Of a stretch of DNA of 7,400 nt, positions 1-6,397 are shown piece by piece. The stretch is from Acidobacteriota bacterium (GTDB taxonomy: Bacteria; Acidobacteriota; Terriglobia; UBA7540; JAPUME01). Below the pieces are notes generated by a model. It was given only the letters and a program-made list of their open reading frames with translations, had not been told where the DNA came from and searched no databases. Every line of letters starts with the position of its first letter. Position 1 is the first letter of the stretch. The position numbers and the translations under genes were made by a program. Where the stretch lies: positions 1 to 7,400 of the forward strand of contig JAPUME010000055.1 of NCBI GenBank assembly GCA_027294185.1, written 5' to 3'.

Positions 1-106
1 GTTGCACGGAGAGGGCAGGCTGGCTGAGATGCAAGGTTTCGGCGGCCCGGGTCAGGCTCCGGTGCCGGGCGACGGCCTGGAAGAGTTCCAACTGGTGAAG
101 AGTCAT
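1..106 (-). CDS. LysR-family transcriptional regulator, N-terminal fragment (cut by window edge)
   Basis: Reading leftward from an ATG at 106-104, 35 codons are visible before the window ends. They start MTLHQLELFQAVARHRSLT and continue with an AAETLHLSQPALS segment. This is the classic N-terminal winged helix-turn-helix of LysR-type regulators: LELF..VA in helix 1, S.T.AA at the turn and LSQPALS in the recognition helix. The effector-binding domain lies outside the window, so the ligand cannot be inferred. LysR proteins usually act as tetramers on a divergent promoter and often control the adjacent divergent gene, here the membrane desaturase-like enzyme at 204. No Shine-Dalgarno sequence is evident before this ATG, but no better start is seen and the family's N-terminus fits this position well. 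The family call is secure; control of the neighbour is inference. Confidence 0.9.
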   Translation of the reverse strand, partial: MTLHQLELFQAVARHRSLTRAAETLHLSQPALSVQ

Positions 107-203
107 AAGGGTTACTAAATGGATACTATAACATAAATATAGTTTTCCCTATTAGCACGAAGAGCTAACATACAGGTAGGGTGCTAGGCGGTGAGCTTTC
201 GAA
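107..203. promoter_or_regulatory. Divergent promoter/operator region between the LysR gene and the desaturase gene
   Basis: This 97-bp divergent gap is clearly more AT-rich than its flanks. It holds two perfect inverted repeats, each with a 7-nt spacer: ACTATA/TATAGT (125-130 and 138-143) and TTAGC/GCTAA (152-156 and 164-168). Their centres, 134 and 160, are 26 bp apart. The first dyad places a -10-like TATAGT hexamer on each strand, so a regulator bound there could control both directions. No clear -35 box was found on either strand. LysR proteins typically bind two adjacent dyads in such gaps, which makes this the natural operator. The role is inferred; the repeats are read directly. Confidence 0.55.
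190..195 (+). promoter_or_regulatory. Ribosome binding site of the desaturase-like gene
   Basis: GGTGAG, within a longer purine-rich AGGCGGTGAG stretch, lies 8 nt before the ATG at 204. It supports that start over the nearby GTG triplets at 181 and 191, which are out of frame. Confidence 0.6.
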
Positions 204-1046
204 ATGCCTTTCAGCGATTTCTGGATTGAAAATCCGGCTGCCTGGGGAGTTGCAGGGTTCCTTTTCTTTTGGGCCCTGGAGACATGGCTCCCCTTCGTAC
301 AGGACCGCAGGGAGAGAGTGGTCCATGCCGGGCGCAATGTCGCCCTGACGTTGATGAACGCCGCGTTGATTGCGCTGGTCTTCGTCGCTGCCATGGCCTG
401 GATGGCAGGCTGGGCAGACTCGAACGGGATGGGGCTGCTGCATGCCTTTGGAGCCCCGGCGTGGGGAAAGTCCCTTTTGGCTTTGTTATTGATGGACGCC
501 TGGATTTACGGGTGGCATCGGGTGAGCCACGTCGTGCCGATTCTCTGGCGGTTGCATCGGGTCCACCACACCGACCCCGCCGTGGACGTCTCCTCGGCAA
601 CGCGGTTTCACTCCGCGGAGATATTCATCTCCTCGGTTCTCCGTCTGGCGCTGATTCCCCTGCTGGGTCTCAGTTTCGGGCACCTGCTTCTCTACGACAT
701 GCTTCAACTACCGGTGACCCAATTCCACCACAGCAATCTGCGTTTACCGGAGAAGGTGGACCGCATCGTGCGCGCGCTCATCGTATCCCCGAATATGCAC
801 CGTGTACACCACTCCCGCCTGCAGGTGGAGACTGACTCCAATTTCTCCAGCATCTTTTCCGTATGGGACCGGCTGGCCGGTACCTTCCGCCTCCGCACTC
901 ATCCGGAAACCATCGAGTTCGGATTGGACGGGTTTGACGCCGCCGAACGTCAAACCGTTTGGGGAATGCTGGGGACTCCTTTCCTGGCTTCCTCTCGGGA
1001 ATCTTCCCCTGCCCAGAAAAAAAGAAAGTTTTCCCCTTTGGCCTAA
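204..1046 (+). CDS. Sterol desaturase / fatty acid hydroxylase superfamily membrane protein
   Basis: This 280-aa protein belongs to the membrane-bound di-iron superfamily that hydroxylates or desaturates sterols, fatty acids or carotenoids. The histidine clusters that bind iron are all present: HRVSH at 105-109 (HX3H), HRVHH at 118-122 (HXXHH), H136, HH at 175-176 and a second HRVHH at 199-203. The usual SIFSVWDRLAGTF block follows at about 217-229. Hydrophobic stretches near 12-30, 45-72, 88-104 and 140-170 fit an integral membrane enzyme with its active site at the cytosolic face. Length is typical. The last 20 or so residues are Ser/Lys-rich and look unconserved. The substrate cannot be told from sequence. 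The divergent LysR gene is the likely regulator. The gene stands alone and converges on the murJ-like gene. Confidence 0.9.
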   Translation: MPFSDFWIENPAAWGVAGFLFFWALETWLPFVQDRRERVVHAGRNVALTLMNAALIALVFVAAMAWMAGWADSNGMGLLHAFGAPAWGKSLLALLLMDAWIYGWHRVSHVVPILWRLHRVHHTDPAVDVSSATRFHSAEIFISSVLRLALIPLLGLSFGHLLLYDMLQLPVTQFHHSNLRLPEKVDRIVRALIVSPNMHRVHHSRLQVETDSNFSSIFSVWDRLAGTFRLRTHPETIEFGLDGFDAAERQTVWGMLGTPFLASSRESSPAQKKRKFSPLA

Positions 1047-1081
1047 CGTCGTGTAACTCAGGTAGGGGAACAATAGTCTCC

Positions 1082-1105
1082 GCGGGCTTGCCATGCGGAG
1101 CCCGC
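1082..1105. repeat. GC-rich inverted repeat, possible terminator-like hairpin
   Basis: GCGGGCT at 1082-1088 pairs perfectly with AGCCCGC at 1099-1105 across a 10-nt loop. It lies 36 nt after the desaturase stop codon. There is no T-tract on either side, so it is a weak candidate for an intrinsic terminator. It may instead be an mRNA 3'-end stabilising hairpin or part of the adjacent palindrome cluster. Confidence 0.5.
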
Positions 1106-1149
1106 CGCGGCGGGCGAAGCATCTTGTCTGCACCGTGAACCTTCGAGCA

Positions 1150-1260
1150 GGTAGCGCGGAACCTGTTCCGGTGTGCCGGGACCCGGCTTCCTGGTTCCGC
1201 GTCTTTTGGGTTTGTGACCCTACGAATGCCGCAGAACCGGACTACGGGTTCTGCGCTACC
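1150..1260. repeat. Nested palindromic element with 14-bp terminal inverted repeats
   Basis: The ends GGTAGCGCGGAACC (1150-1163) and GGTTCTGCGCTACC (1247-1260) are inverted copies with one difference, which would be a G-U pair in RNA. Inside, the octamer GC(G/A)GAACC occurs four times in alternating orientation: 1156-1163 forward, 1193-1200 reverse, 1231-1238 forward and 1247-1254 reverse. The first and second copies match perfectly, as do the third and fourth. Further small dyads are CGGAAC/GTTCCG at 1157-1170, CCGGG/CCCGG at 1176-1186 and GGGT/ACCC at 1208-1220. No target-site duplication is visible at the borders. It could be a REP/BIME-like unit, a miniature mobile element or a structured RNA; the sequence alone does not decide. 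Confidence 0.6.
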
Positions 1261-1343
1261 CGGTCGTTTTCAACCGGGGGCCTACGAGAGCAAGATTCCT
1301 CGCTCAAGATGGCGGCGTTTCGAAAAGGAAAATAGTCATCCGC

Positions 1344-2924
1344 CTAATCAGAGGTTTCCCGCGACCAAAAGTCAGTAATCCGGCGGAGGTAGGATTCCGC
1401 TTCCCGTATACGGAAGAGTTTAGCCAGCAGAGGTATAAGGATAATTGCCGTTATACCCAGCGCCAGTAGTCCCAGCAAGCTGCCGCCAAGGCTGTTCCAG
1501 GGCAGGCGGGAATGGGCTGCCTGCAGGAGAAAGTGCCCCGTCAGGCCCATGACCGCCGACATAGCGGCCACCTTGGCGAAGAAGGTCACGGTGCCGGAGG
1601 CGGCCCGGTTGCCGATTCTGCGGGCGAGAATTGCGAAGAGAATGACCGCATAGGTAATCATCCCCACCGAGCTTGCCAGGGCCAGTCCCAGATGCTGGTA
1701 GCGTTCTGCAAGCCACGCATAGAGCGGAATACTTAGCAGCGTGACCCCGCTGCCTACCAGCATGGGTGTCCAGGTATCCTTTCGCGCATAGAATCCGCGC
1801 GCCAGGATTGCCTGCACGGCCCAGGCAAAGGTTCCGACCGAGAATAGGGCCAGCGCGGCAGCCGTGGCTTCGATATCCGTCGGCGTCAGGCGGGTGCCTG
1901 AGAACACCAGATACACCAGCGGCTTGCTGCCGACGCCCATCAGGACCGAGACGGGAAGGATCAGGAAAATCACAGCCCGAAGAGCGCCCGTGAGCATTCG
2001 GTTCATCTCCTCGCTTTTCCCCTCGGCGTAAAGCCGCGCCAGGAAGGGATAGGAAGCCACGCCCACGGCCTGCCCGATCAAGGCGATGGGGATGCCGCGC
2101 AAGGTCTTGGCGTAGCTGAGCCAGGTGATCGAGGCGGCGGCCAGGTAGGAGCCGTACCGCCGTATCAGCCAGTCATCCACGTAGACCAGCGAGAATCCCA
2201 GCATGATGGGAACGGTCAGGCGCAGGAAGCTGCGGAAACCTTCATGGCGCCAGTCGAGTCGAGGTTTGAAGCGTAACCCCACTCTCGCTGCTCCCCAGAT
2301 TTGAAGCCCGAAATTCCCCACCAGCGCTCCCGCCAGAACTCCCACCGAAAAGCCGACGATTCCCATGTAAGGCGAGAGCAGGTATCCCCCCAGGATGATC
2401 CCCAGGTTGTAGACGAGTGGGGCAAGGGCGGGAATCAGGAATCGCCCCTTGGCGTACTGCACGGCCGTCAGAATGCCGCCCAGATAGAAGCAGATCTGTG
2501 CAGGAAGCATCAGCCGTGTCAGGGAGACGACCAGTTCCTTCTGGTCGGGGGGAAATCCGGGAGAGATGATTTCCACCATTTGAGGCGCGAATAGCTCTGC
2601 GAGCAACAAAAGGGCGACCAGAGTCAGGCCCAGTATCGTGATGACCGTGGAAAAGACTCTCCAACCCTCTTCCTCGCGTTTTTCGGCCAGGTATTTCGAG
2701 AAGATCGGAATGAAGGTGATACTCAGCGCGCCACCGGCAATGAGGTAGTTGAGAAAGTCGGGCAGGGTAAAGGCGGCATAATAGGCATCCGTTTCCGCGC
2801 TCGAGCCGAGGCGATAAGCCACGGTCCATTCCCGAACAAAGCCCAGGATGCGGCTTGCGAGCACGCTGGCCATGATGATTCCCGCTGCCCTGACGACGGT
2901 ACGCGTGTGTGTCATTTGAGACAT
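1344..2924 (-). CDS. murJ: MurJ/MVF-family lipid flippase homologue (MOP superfamily)
   Basis: This 526-aa, strongly hydrophobic protein matches the MviN/MurJ family, whose studied members flip lipid II across the inner membrane for peptidoglycan synthesis. Family marks are SRILGFVRE (24-32), TDAYYAAFTLPDFL (45-58), GGALSITFIPIFSKYL (64-79) and the YNLGIILGG segment near 172-180. Length fits the usual 14-helix fold. R25, R31 and D46 match E. coli R18, R24 and D39. By eye, however, E. coli R52, E57, D269, R270 and E273 correspond to N59, G64, K273, T274 and G277, so this may be a divergent subfamily or a paralogue with another lipid substrate. No clear ribosome site precedes the ATG at 2924; the second Met, codon 4, is an alternative start. 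It is the last gene of the minus-strand run, 73 nt after the HAD gene. Family is certain, exact substrate is not. Confidence 0.88.
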   Translation of the reverse strand: MSQMTHTRTVVRAAGIIMASVLASRILGFVREWTVAYRLGSSAETDAYYAAFTLPDFLNYLIAGGALSITFIPIFSKYLAEKREEEGWRVFSTVITILGLTLVALLLLAELFAPQMVEIISPGFPPDQKELVVSLTRLMLPAQICFYLGGILTAVQYAKGRFLIPALAPLVYNLGIILGGYLLSPYMGIVGFSVGVLAGALVGNFGLQIWGAARVGLRFKPRLDWRHEGFRSFLRLTVPIMLGFSLVYVDDWLIRRYGSYLAAASITWLSYAKTLRGIPIALIGQAVGVASYPFLARLYAEGKSEEMNRMLTGALRAVIFLILPVSVLMGVGSKPLVYLVFSGTRLTPTDIEATAAALALFSVGTFAWAVQAILARGFYARKDTWTPMLVGSGVTLLSIPLYAWLAERYQHLGLALASSVGMITYAVILFAILARRIGNRAASGTVTFFAKVAAMSAVMGLTGHFLLQAAHSRLPWNSLGGSLLGLLALGITAIILIPLLAKLFRIREAESYLRRITDFWSRETSD

Positions 2925-2997
2925 CGGCGGTTGTTTACCACGAATTTGCGAAAACGAGAAGCGCGAACCCCGGATGAAACGTAAGAATCACCCGAAA

Positions 2998-3705
2998 TCA
3001 GCGGTTGAGGTCAGCCAGGGTCCGGGAGAGCTCAGAGAGACGGGTGATGCGGCGGCAGGGCGGGTCGGGGTAGGCCCCCCAGTGGTCGATGAGGATGCCG
3101 GTGAGACCCGCGCGCTCGGCTCCCAGCACGTCCACCGAATAGATATCACCGACGTAGGCCGTCTCTTCCGGCCGGACTCCTGCCCGCGCGCAGCCCGCCT
3201 CGAAGATCTCCCGCGCCGGTTTTTCTTTTCCGATCACCCCGGAATCCACGACGAAGCGAAAATAGTCCCGCAGGTTGTGACTTGCCAGATGCCGTTCGAT
3301 GGTTCCGTTGGAATTCGAGATCACTCCCAATAGGTACCCCTCGCGGCGCAGACCCTCCAACACATCAAAGGTATCCGGCTCGATATGCGACCAGGTGGCG
3401 GGGTTGTTCATGTGGCGATCAATCTTTTCGGTTATTTCCCGCCGGCGATCGGCAGGGACCCTCAATTCATTCATGAGAACAGAGAAGTAGCATTCCCAGA
3501 ACAGGCGGTTCGGATAGTCGGGGGTGCCGCCGTTTCGAAGCACCGGGATCACCACGCTGTCCAGTTTCCGGCGTCCCCCTCGTTCGGCCTCGACAACGGC
3601 AGAAGCGGTTGCCGGGATGTTTTCTTCCTCAAGCAGGCGAAGGATCGGGTCCACCTCGCAAAACATCAGGGTGTTGCCGACATCCAGAAATAGCGCACGA
3701 ATCAT
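2998..3705 (-). CDS. HAD superfamily subfamily IA hydrolase, substrate unknown
   Basis: This 235-aa cytosolic protein has the haloacid dehalogenase fold with a helical C1 cap at about residues 15-110. Motif I is FLDVGNTL with nucleophile D8. Motif II is VISNSNG with S130. Motif III is the Lys of GKEKP (K162). Motif IV is VGDIYSVD with D187 and D192, the spacing of subfamily IA. The second motif I aspartate, the general acid/base of HAD phosphatases, is glycine here (G10). That substitution is known in some IA members and leaves open whether this is a phosphatase. Length is normal. It lies 39 nt after the acyltransferase gene and 73 nt before the murJ-like gene, consistent with co-transcription. 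A GGAG lies only 3 nt before the ATG and can pair with an adjacent CTCC. Family is certain, function is not. Confidence 0.88.
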   Translation of the reverse strand: MIRALFLDVGNTLMFCEVDPILRLLEEENIPATASAVVEAERGGRRKLDSVVIPVLRNGGTPDYPNRLFWECYFSVLMNELRVPADRRREITEKIDRHMNNPATWSHIEPDTFDVLEGLRREGYLLGVISNSNGTIERHLASHNLRDYFRFVVDSGVIGKEKPAREIFEAGCARAGVRPEETAYVGDIYSVDVLGAERAGLTGILIDHWGAYPDPPCRRITRLSELSRTLADLNR

Positions 3706-3744
3706 GGTCTCTCCGCGGGAGGTGTATTTTCTGACTATTCCATT

Positions 3745-5061
3745 CTAGCCTTTTTCGGCATCGGTCTCAGGTTCCAGGTGGGCCGCCAGCCGCTCCACCT
3801 CGGCGACGATGCGCTCGCGCAGTTGGGAAAGACGACGCGCAGCATGGCGACCAAGAGGCCCGGTAAACCAAGCCGAAGCTTTTCTTGAGCGGCCCGCAAT
3901 CTCCCCCCGCCACTCAAAAAAACGTAAAGTGAAATAGGTGAGTGGCCCCACCGTCACCGCGAACAGCGCCGTCGCCGTCCATCCGGCCCAATGCTCGATC
4001 AGGGCGCCCTCGGCGAGGTAGGCGAGGGGAAACAAAACGGAAGAATACACGATCTTGTAGGTGGCCGCATCTGCTCGGTTCAGTCCCGTCCGTTTCACCA
4101 GCAGGGCACATGCCCGGTAGGGGACCCAATTGATGAGCCACCCGAGCCCGGCCACCAGCATCCCGCCGACACCGATTACCGTCGAGCGCACGCCCCCGCG
4201 CCCCTCCCCGCGGTCAACCCCCTCCTCGATAGAGTATGCCGCCGACAGTCGCTCATAGCTTGCGAGCAGGCGGCGGAGGTTCTCGATCTCCTTCGGGTGG
4301 GACTTCCGCAGGCGGGTCAGTCCTCGCTCAAATTCTTTCAGTCGGGGAACCCGCTCGGCCCATCCGCCGGTGGCCTCTCCCGCGTAGAGGCGTTCGACGA
4401 GCAGCATCAGCTTGCGGTCGCGGAAAGTCTCCGCTTGAAACAGGTGGTGTTCGAGCGAGCGGCCGATCTCCCCGGTGAGGTCGCGGACCGCTTCGGCGGG
4501 GCTCGCTCCGTGGGTTCGCTCGAACGTCCGTGTGTCGATCGGCGCCGCCACCGACACCAGCACCGAGCTGCGGAAGACAGCCCCGTGCTCGTAGTTCAGA
4601 CCCACCGGGACGATATTCGCCTTCACGCCTTTTTCGTGGGCCAGGAAAAATATTCGTGCCGGACCGGTTCGGAGCGGTGCCATCGTGGGCTGCGGCAGAG
4701 AGCGTCCCTCGGGAAAGATCACCAGGGAATCACCGCCCGCCAACGTCTCGACACAGGTGGCGAAAAAAACCGTGTAATCCACCTGCCCGGCGGCATCCAT
4801 GCGGCGCGTGACCGGCACGGTGCGCAGGCGGCGCATGATCCAGCCGAGGATGGGAATGTCGAAGAGCGCAGCCTTGGCTACGAAGCGGATTCGACGCGAG
4901 GGCGCAAGAAACCAGATCAGGAGCGGGTCGATCAGAAGGTTCGGATGGTTCGGCGTGAAGATCACGGGACCGTGAGCGGGGAGGCGGTCGGGCCCCTCGA
5001 TCACGATCTCGCGGAAAAAGATTTTCAGAATCGCGCGTCCGAGTTTCTCAAGCATCGGCAT
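3745..5061 (-). CDS. PlsC-like glycerolipid acyltransferase of the SCT1/GPT2 type
   Basis: This 438-aa protein has an N-terminal LPLAT acyltransferase domain (about 20-205). Block I is NHPNLLID at 38-45, where H39 and D45 should form the catalytic pair. Block II is FVAKAALF...RTVPVTR at 60-86. Block III is FPEGRS at 116-121. Block IV is IVPVGLNYE at 150-158. The HX5D spacing and long C-terminal part recall yeast SCT1/GPT2 glycerol-3-phosphate acyltransferases and their bacterial relatives rather than compact PlsC, which is HX4D and about 240 aa. The C-terminal half has a charged helical stretch (about 205-275) and two or three membrane segments near 297-317, 336-356 and 362-380. The likely role is acylation of glycerol-3-phosphate or lysophosphatidate at the inner membrane. 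The ATG lies 18 nt after the transporter stop, suggesting an operon; M3 is an alternative start. No strong ribosome site is seen. Confidence 0.85.
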   Translation of the reverse strand: MPMLEKLGRAILKIFFREIVIEGPDRLPAHGPVIFTPNHPNLLIDPLLIWFLAPSRRIRFVAKAALFDIPILGWIMRRLRTVPVTRRMDAAGQVDYTVFFATCVETLAGGDSLVIFPEGRSLPQPTMAPLRTGPARIFFLAHEKGVKANIVPVGLNYEHGAVFRSSVLVSVAAPIDTRTFERTHGASPAEAVRDLTGEIGRSLEHHLFQAETFRDRKLMLLVERLYAGEATGGWAERVPRLKEFERGLTRLRKSHPKEIENLRRLLASYERLSAAYSIEEGVDRGEGRGGVRSTVIGVGGMLVAGLGWLINWVPYRACALLVKRTGLNRADAATYKIVYSSVLFPLAYLAEGALIEHWAGWTATALFAVTVGPLTYFTLRFFEWRGEIAGRSRKASAWFTGPLGRHAARRLSQLRERIVAEVERLAAHLEPETDAEKG

Positions 5062-5079
5062 GGGTGCCGTTTCTCTGGT

Positions 5080-6306
5080 TTACTCCTGGCCGGCCGGAGG
5101 TGCGGGTTTCCTGACGCGCTGGAGGAGCACCAGACCCACCAGGAAAAAGGCGGCGACCGAAAGAATCGCCACCCTCTGGTTTCCTCCAAGAGCTCGGGAG
5201 ATGCCGCCGAAGACCAGGGGCCCTACCACCGAAGACGATTTCCCGCACAAGGCATAAAAGCCGAACATCTCTCCTTCTTTTCCCTCGGGCACCAGAGACG
5301 CCATCAAAGCGCGGCTGGCCGATTGTACCGCGCCCAGCCCGGTGCCTGCGAGGAAGGCGATCACGAAGAAGGTCGACTTCTGATCCACAAAGTAAGCCGC
5401 CGTGACGATCACCGTCCACAAGACAAGCGTGAGGGTAATCACACGCTTCGGCCCCCAGATGTCGGTCGGCCTGGCCAGAGCCAGCGCTCCGACGAGCGCC
5501 GACATCTGCACGGTCAGGAATAGATAGATCAGCTCGCTCGGGGAGAATCCCAGAGTTGTAGCGGCATAGATGCCGGCGAAATAGATTGTCGTATTCACCC
5601 CGTCGATGTAAACGAAGAAGGCCAGGAGGAACCTGCGCAGGTTGGGTTGCCGTAACACATCGCTCAGGATGTGCCGGAATCCGGTGACGCCCTCGATCGC
5701 GGCCTGTGCCATCGTCCGGCGGCCTGGTGAGTCCGTGGGTAGAGCGAGAAACGCGGGCAGCGAGAAAAGGGCGAAGAATCCGGCGACGGCCAGCCAAATG
5801 AGCGTTAATTGTTCCCGCGCGACCAGCGGGAGCACCATCAGGAGTCCCGCCCCAGAGCCTGCATAGCCCACGCCGAAGCCGAGCCCGGAGATAAATCCCC
5901 GGCGGTCGGGCGGCGCAATATCAGGCAGGTAGGCGTTGTAGTAAACCAGAGCCCCCTCGAAGCCGATGTTGGCAAGGGTTGCCAGCAGGAAGCCCCACAA
6001 GATCATGCCCGGCTCGATGGTCGTAAACAGGGCGACACAGGCGATGGTCAAGTAGGTGTATGCGAACAGGAATTTCTTGCGGACTCCGGCGTTATCGGCT
6101 ACCGAGCCGAGCAGGGGTGAGGTGACGGCGACCGCCATCATGGAAACGGAAATCACACGACCCCACCACAGGTCTCCCAGCCCCGCCTCATTGCCGACGA
6201 TGGTTCCGGCGAAGTACACACCGAAGATCGTAGCCGTGATGACCGCCGGATAGACGGAATTGGCGAAGTCATAGAAGCACCAGGCGGCGATCGCTTTTCG
6301 GTTCAT
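5080..6306 (-). CDS. MFS transporter, UMF1 / Atg22-like family
   Basis: This 408-aa polytopic membrane protein of about 12 helices starts MNRKAIAAWCFYDFANSVYP. The WCFYDFANS motif marks the UMF1 (Atg22-like) branch of the major facilitator superfamily. Other family marks are the loop GSVADNAGVRKKFL (67-80), the GFEGALVYYNAYLPDI block (115-130) and a C-terminal QSASRA...LVPEGKEGEMFGFYALCGK region (328-355). Fungal Atg22 exports amino acids from the vacuole. Bacterial members have no settled substrate, so transport of a small organic solute is all that can be said. Length is normal. A GAGG 4 nt before the ATG supports the start. It follows the DUF1080 gene by 91 nt and precedes the acyltransferase by 18 nt. 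Confidence 0.88.
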   Translation of the reverse strand: MNRKAIAAWCFYDFANSVYPAVITATIFGVYFAGTIVGNEAGLGDLWWGRVISVSMMAVAVTSPLLGSVADNAGVRKKFLFAYTYLTIACVALFTTIEPGMILWGFLLATLANIGFEGALVYYNAYLPDIAPPDRRGFISGLGFGVGYAGSGAGLLMVLPLVAREQLTLIWLAVAGFFALFSLPAFLALPTDSPGRRTMAQAAIEGVTGFRHILSDVLRQPNLRRFLLAFFVYIDGVNTTIYFAGIYAATTLGFSPSELIYLFLTVQMSALVGALALARPTDIWGPKRVITLTLVLWTVIVTAAYFVDQKSTFFVIAFLAGTGLGAVQSASRALMASLVPEGKEGEMFGFYALCGKSSSVVGPLVFGGISRALGGNQRVAILSVAAFFLVGLVLLQRVRKPAPPAGQE

Positions 6307-6397
6307 GGCACCTCATTCTGGAATGGCGCGGTGGTGTGGGTCATGGAAAAATGGAGAATAGGGGTCGAAGGTTGAAAATGCGAGCGGTCGGCTTGAT
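6307..6397 (-). other. Short intergenic gap with the transporter ribosome site
   Basis: This 91-nt gap lies between the DUF1080 gene and the transporter gene. The only clear signal is GAGGTG at 6309-6314, read on the minus strand just before the transporter ATG. I see no hairpin followed by T residues, so read-through from the upstream gene is plausible. A separate promoter cannot be ruled out. Confidence 0.5.

Larger units (their letters stand above)
1047..1343. other. Convergent intergenic region rich in palindromes, no gene supported
   Basis: This gap separates the 3' ends of the desaturase-like gene and the murJ-like gene, so neither needs a promoter here. It holds many hairpin-forming repeats. 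GCGGGCT/AGCCCGC lies at 1082-1088 and 1099-1105, and the nested element at 1150-1260 is listed separately. CCCGGT/ACCGGG lies at 1259-1264 and 1273-1278. A CAAGAT direct repeat lies at 1291-1296 and 1305-1310. None is followed by a clean T-run, so a standard intrinsic terminator is not evident, although the hairpins could still stop or stabilise both converging transcripts. A short open frame through the region is an accident of the repeats. Confidence 0.7.

Noticed and set aside
4..443. Minus-strand frames at 152-394 and 165-443 overlapping the divergent promoter and desaturase start
   Set aside because: They oppose the start of the clearly supported desaturase gene, have no family features and would run through the operator-like dyads.
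997..1030. GGGAA/TTCCC dyad and A-rich run at the end of the desaturase gene as a terminator
   Set aside because: The stem is only 5 bp, lies inside the coding sequence, and on the plus strand is followed by A rather than T residues. Read on the minus strand the T7 run has only a weak AAAG/CTTT stem before it.
1093..1335. 80-codon plus-strand frame in the convergent intergenic region
   Set aside because: It runs through the palindrome cluster, its peptide has no family features, it lacks a ribosome site and its content is dictated by the inverted repeats.
3991..5523. A 510-codon open frame on the plus strand opposite the acyltransferase and transporter genes
   Set aside because: It crosses two well-supported minus-strand genes. 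Its protein is rich in Arg, His, Gln and Gly with no recognisable domain, and its openness follows from the GC-rich codon pattern of the real genes, which are in the same frame across their 18-nt gap.
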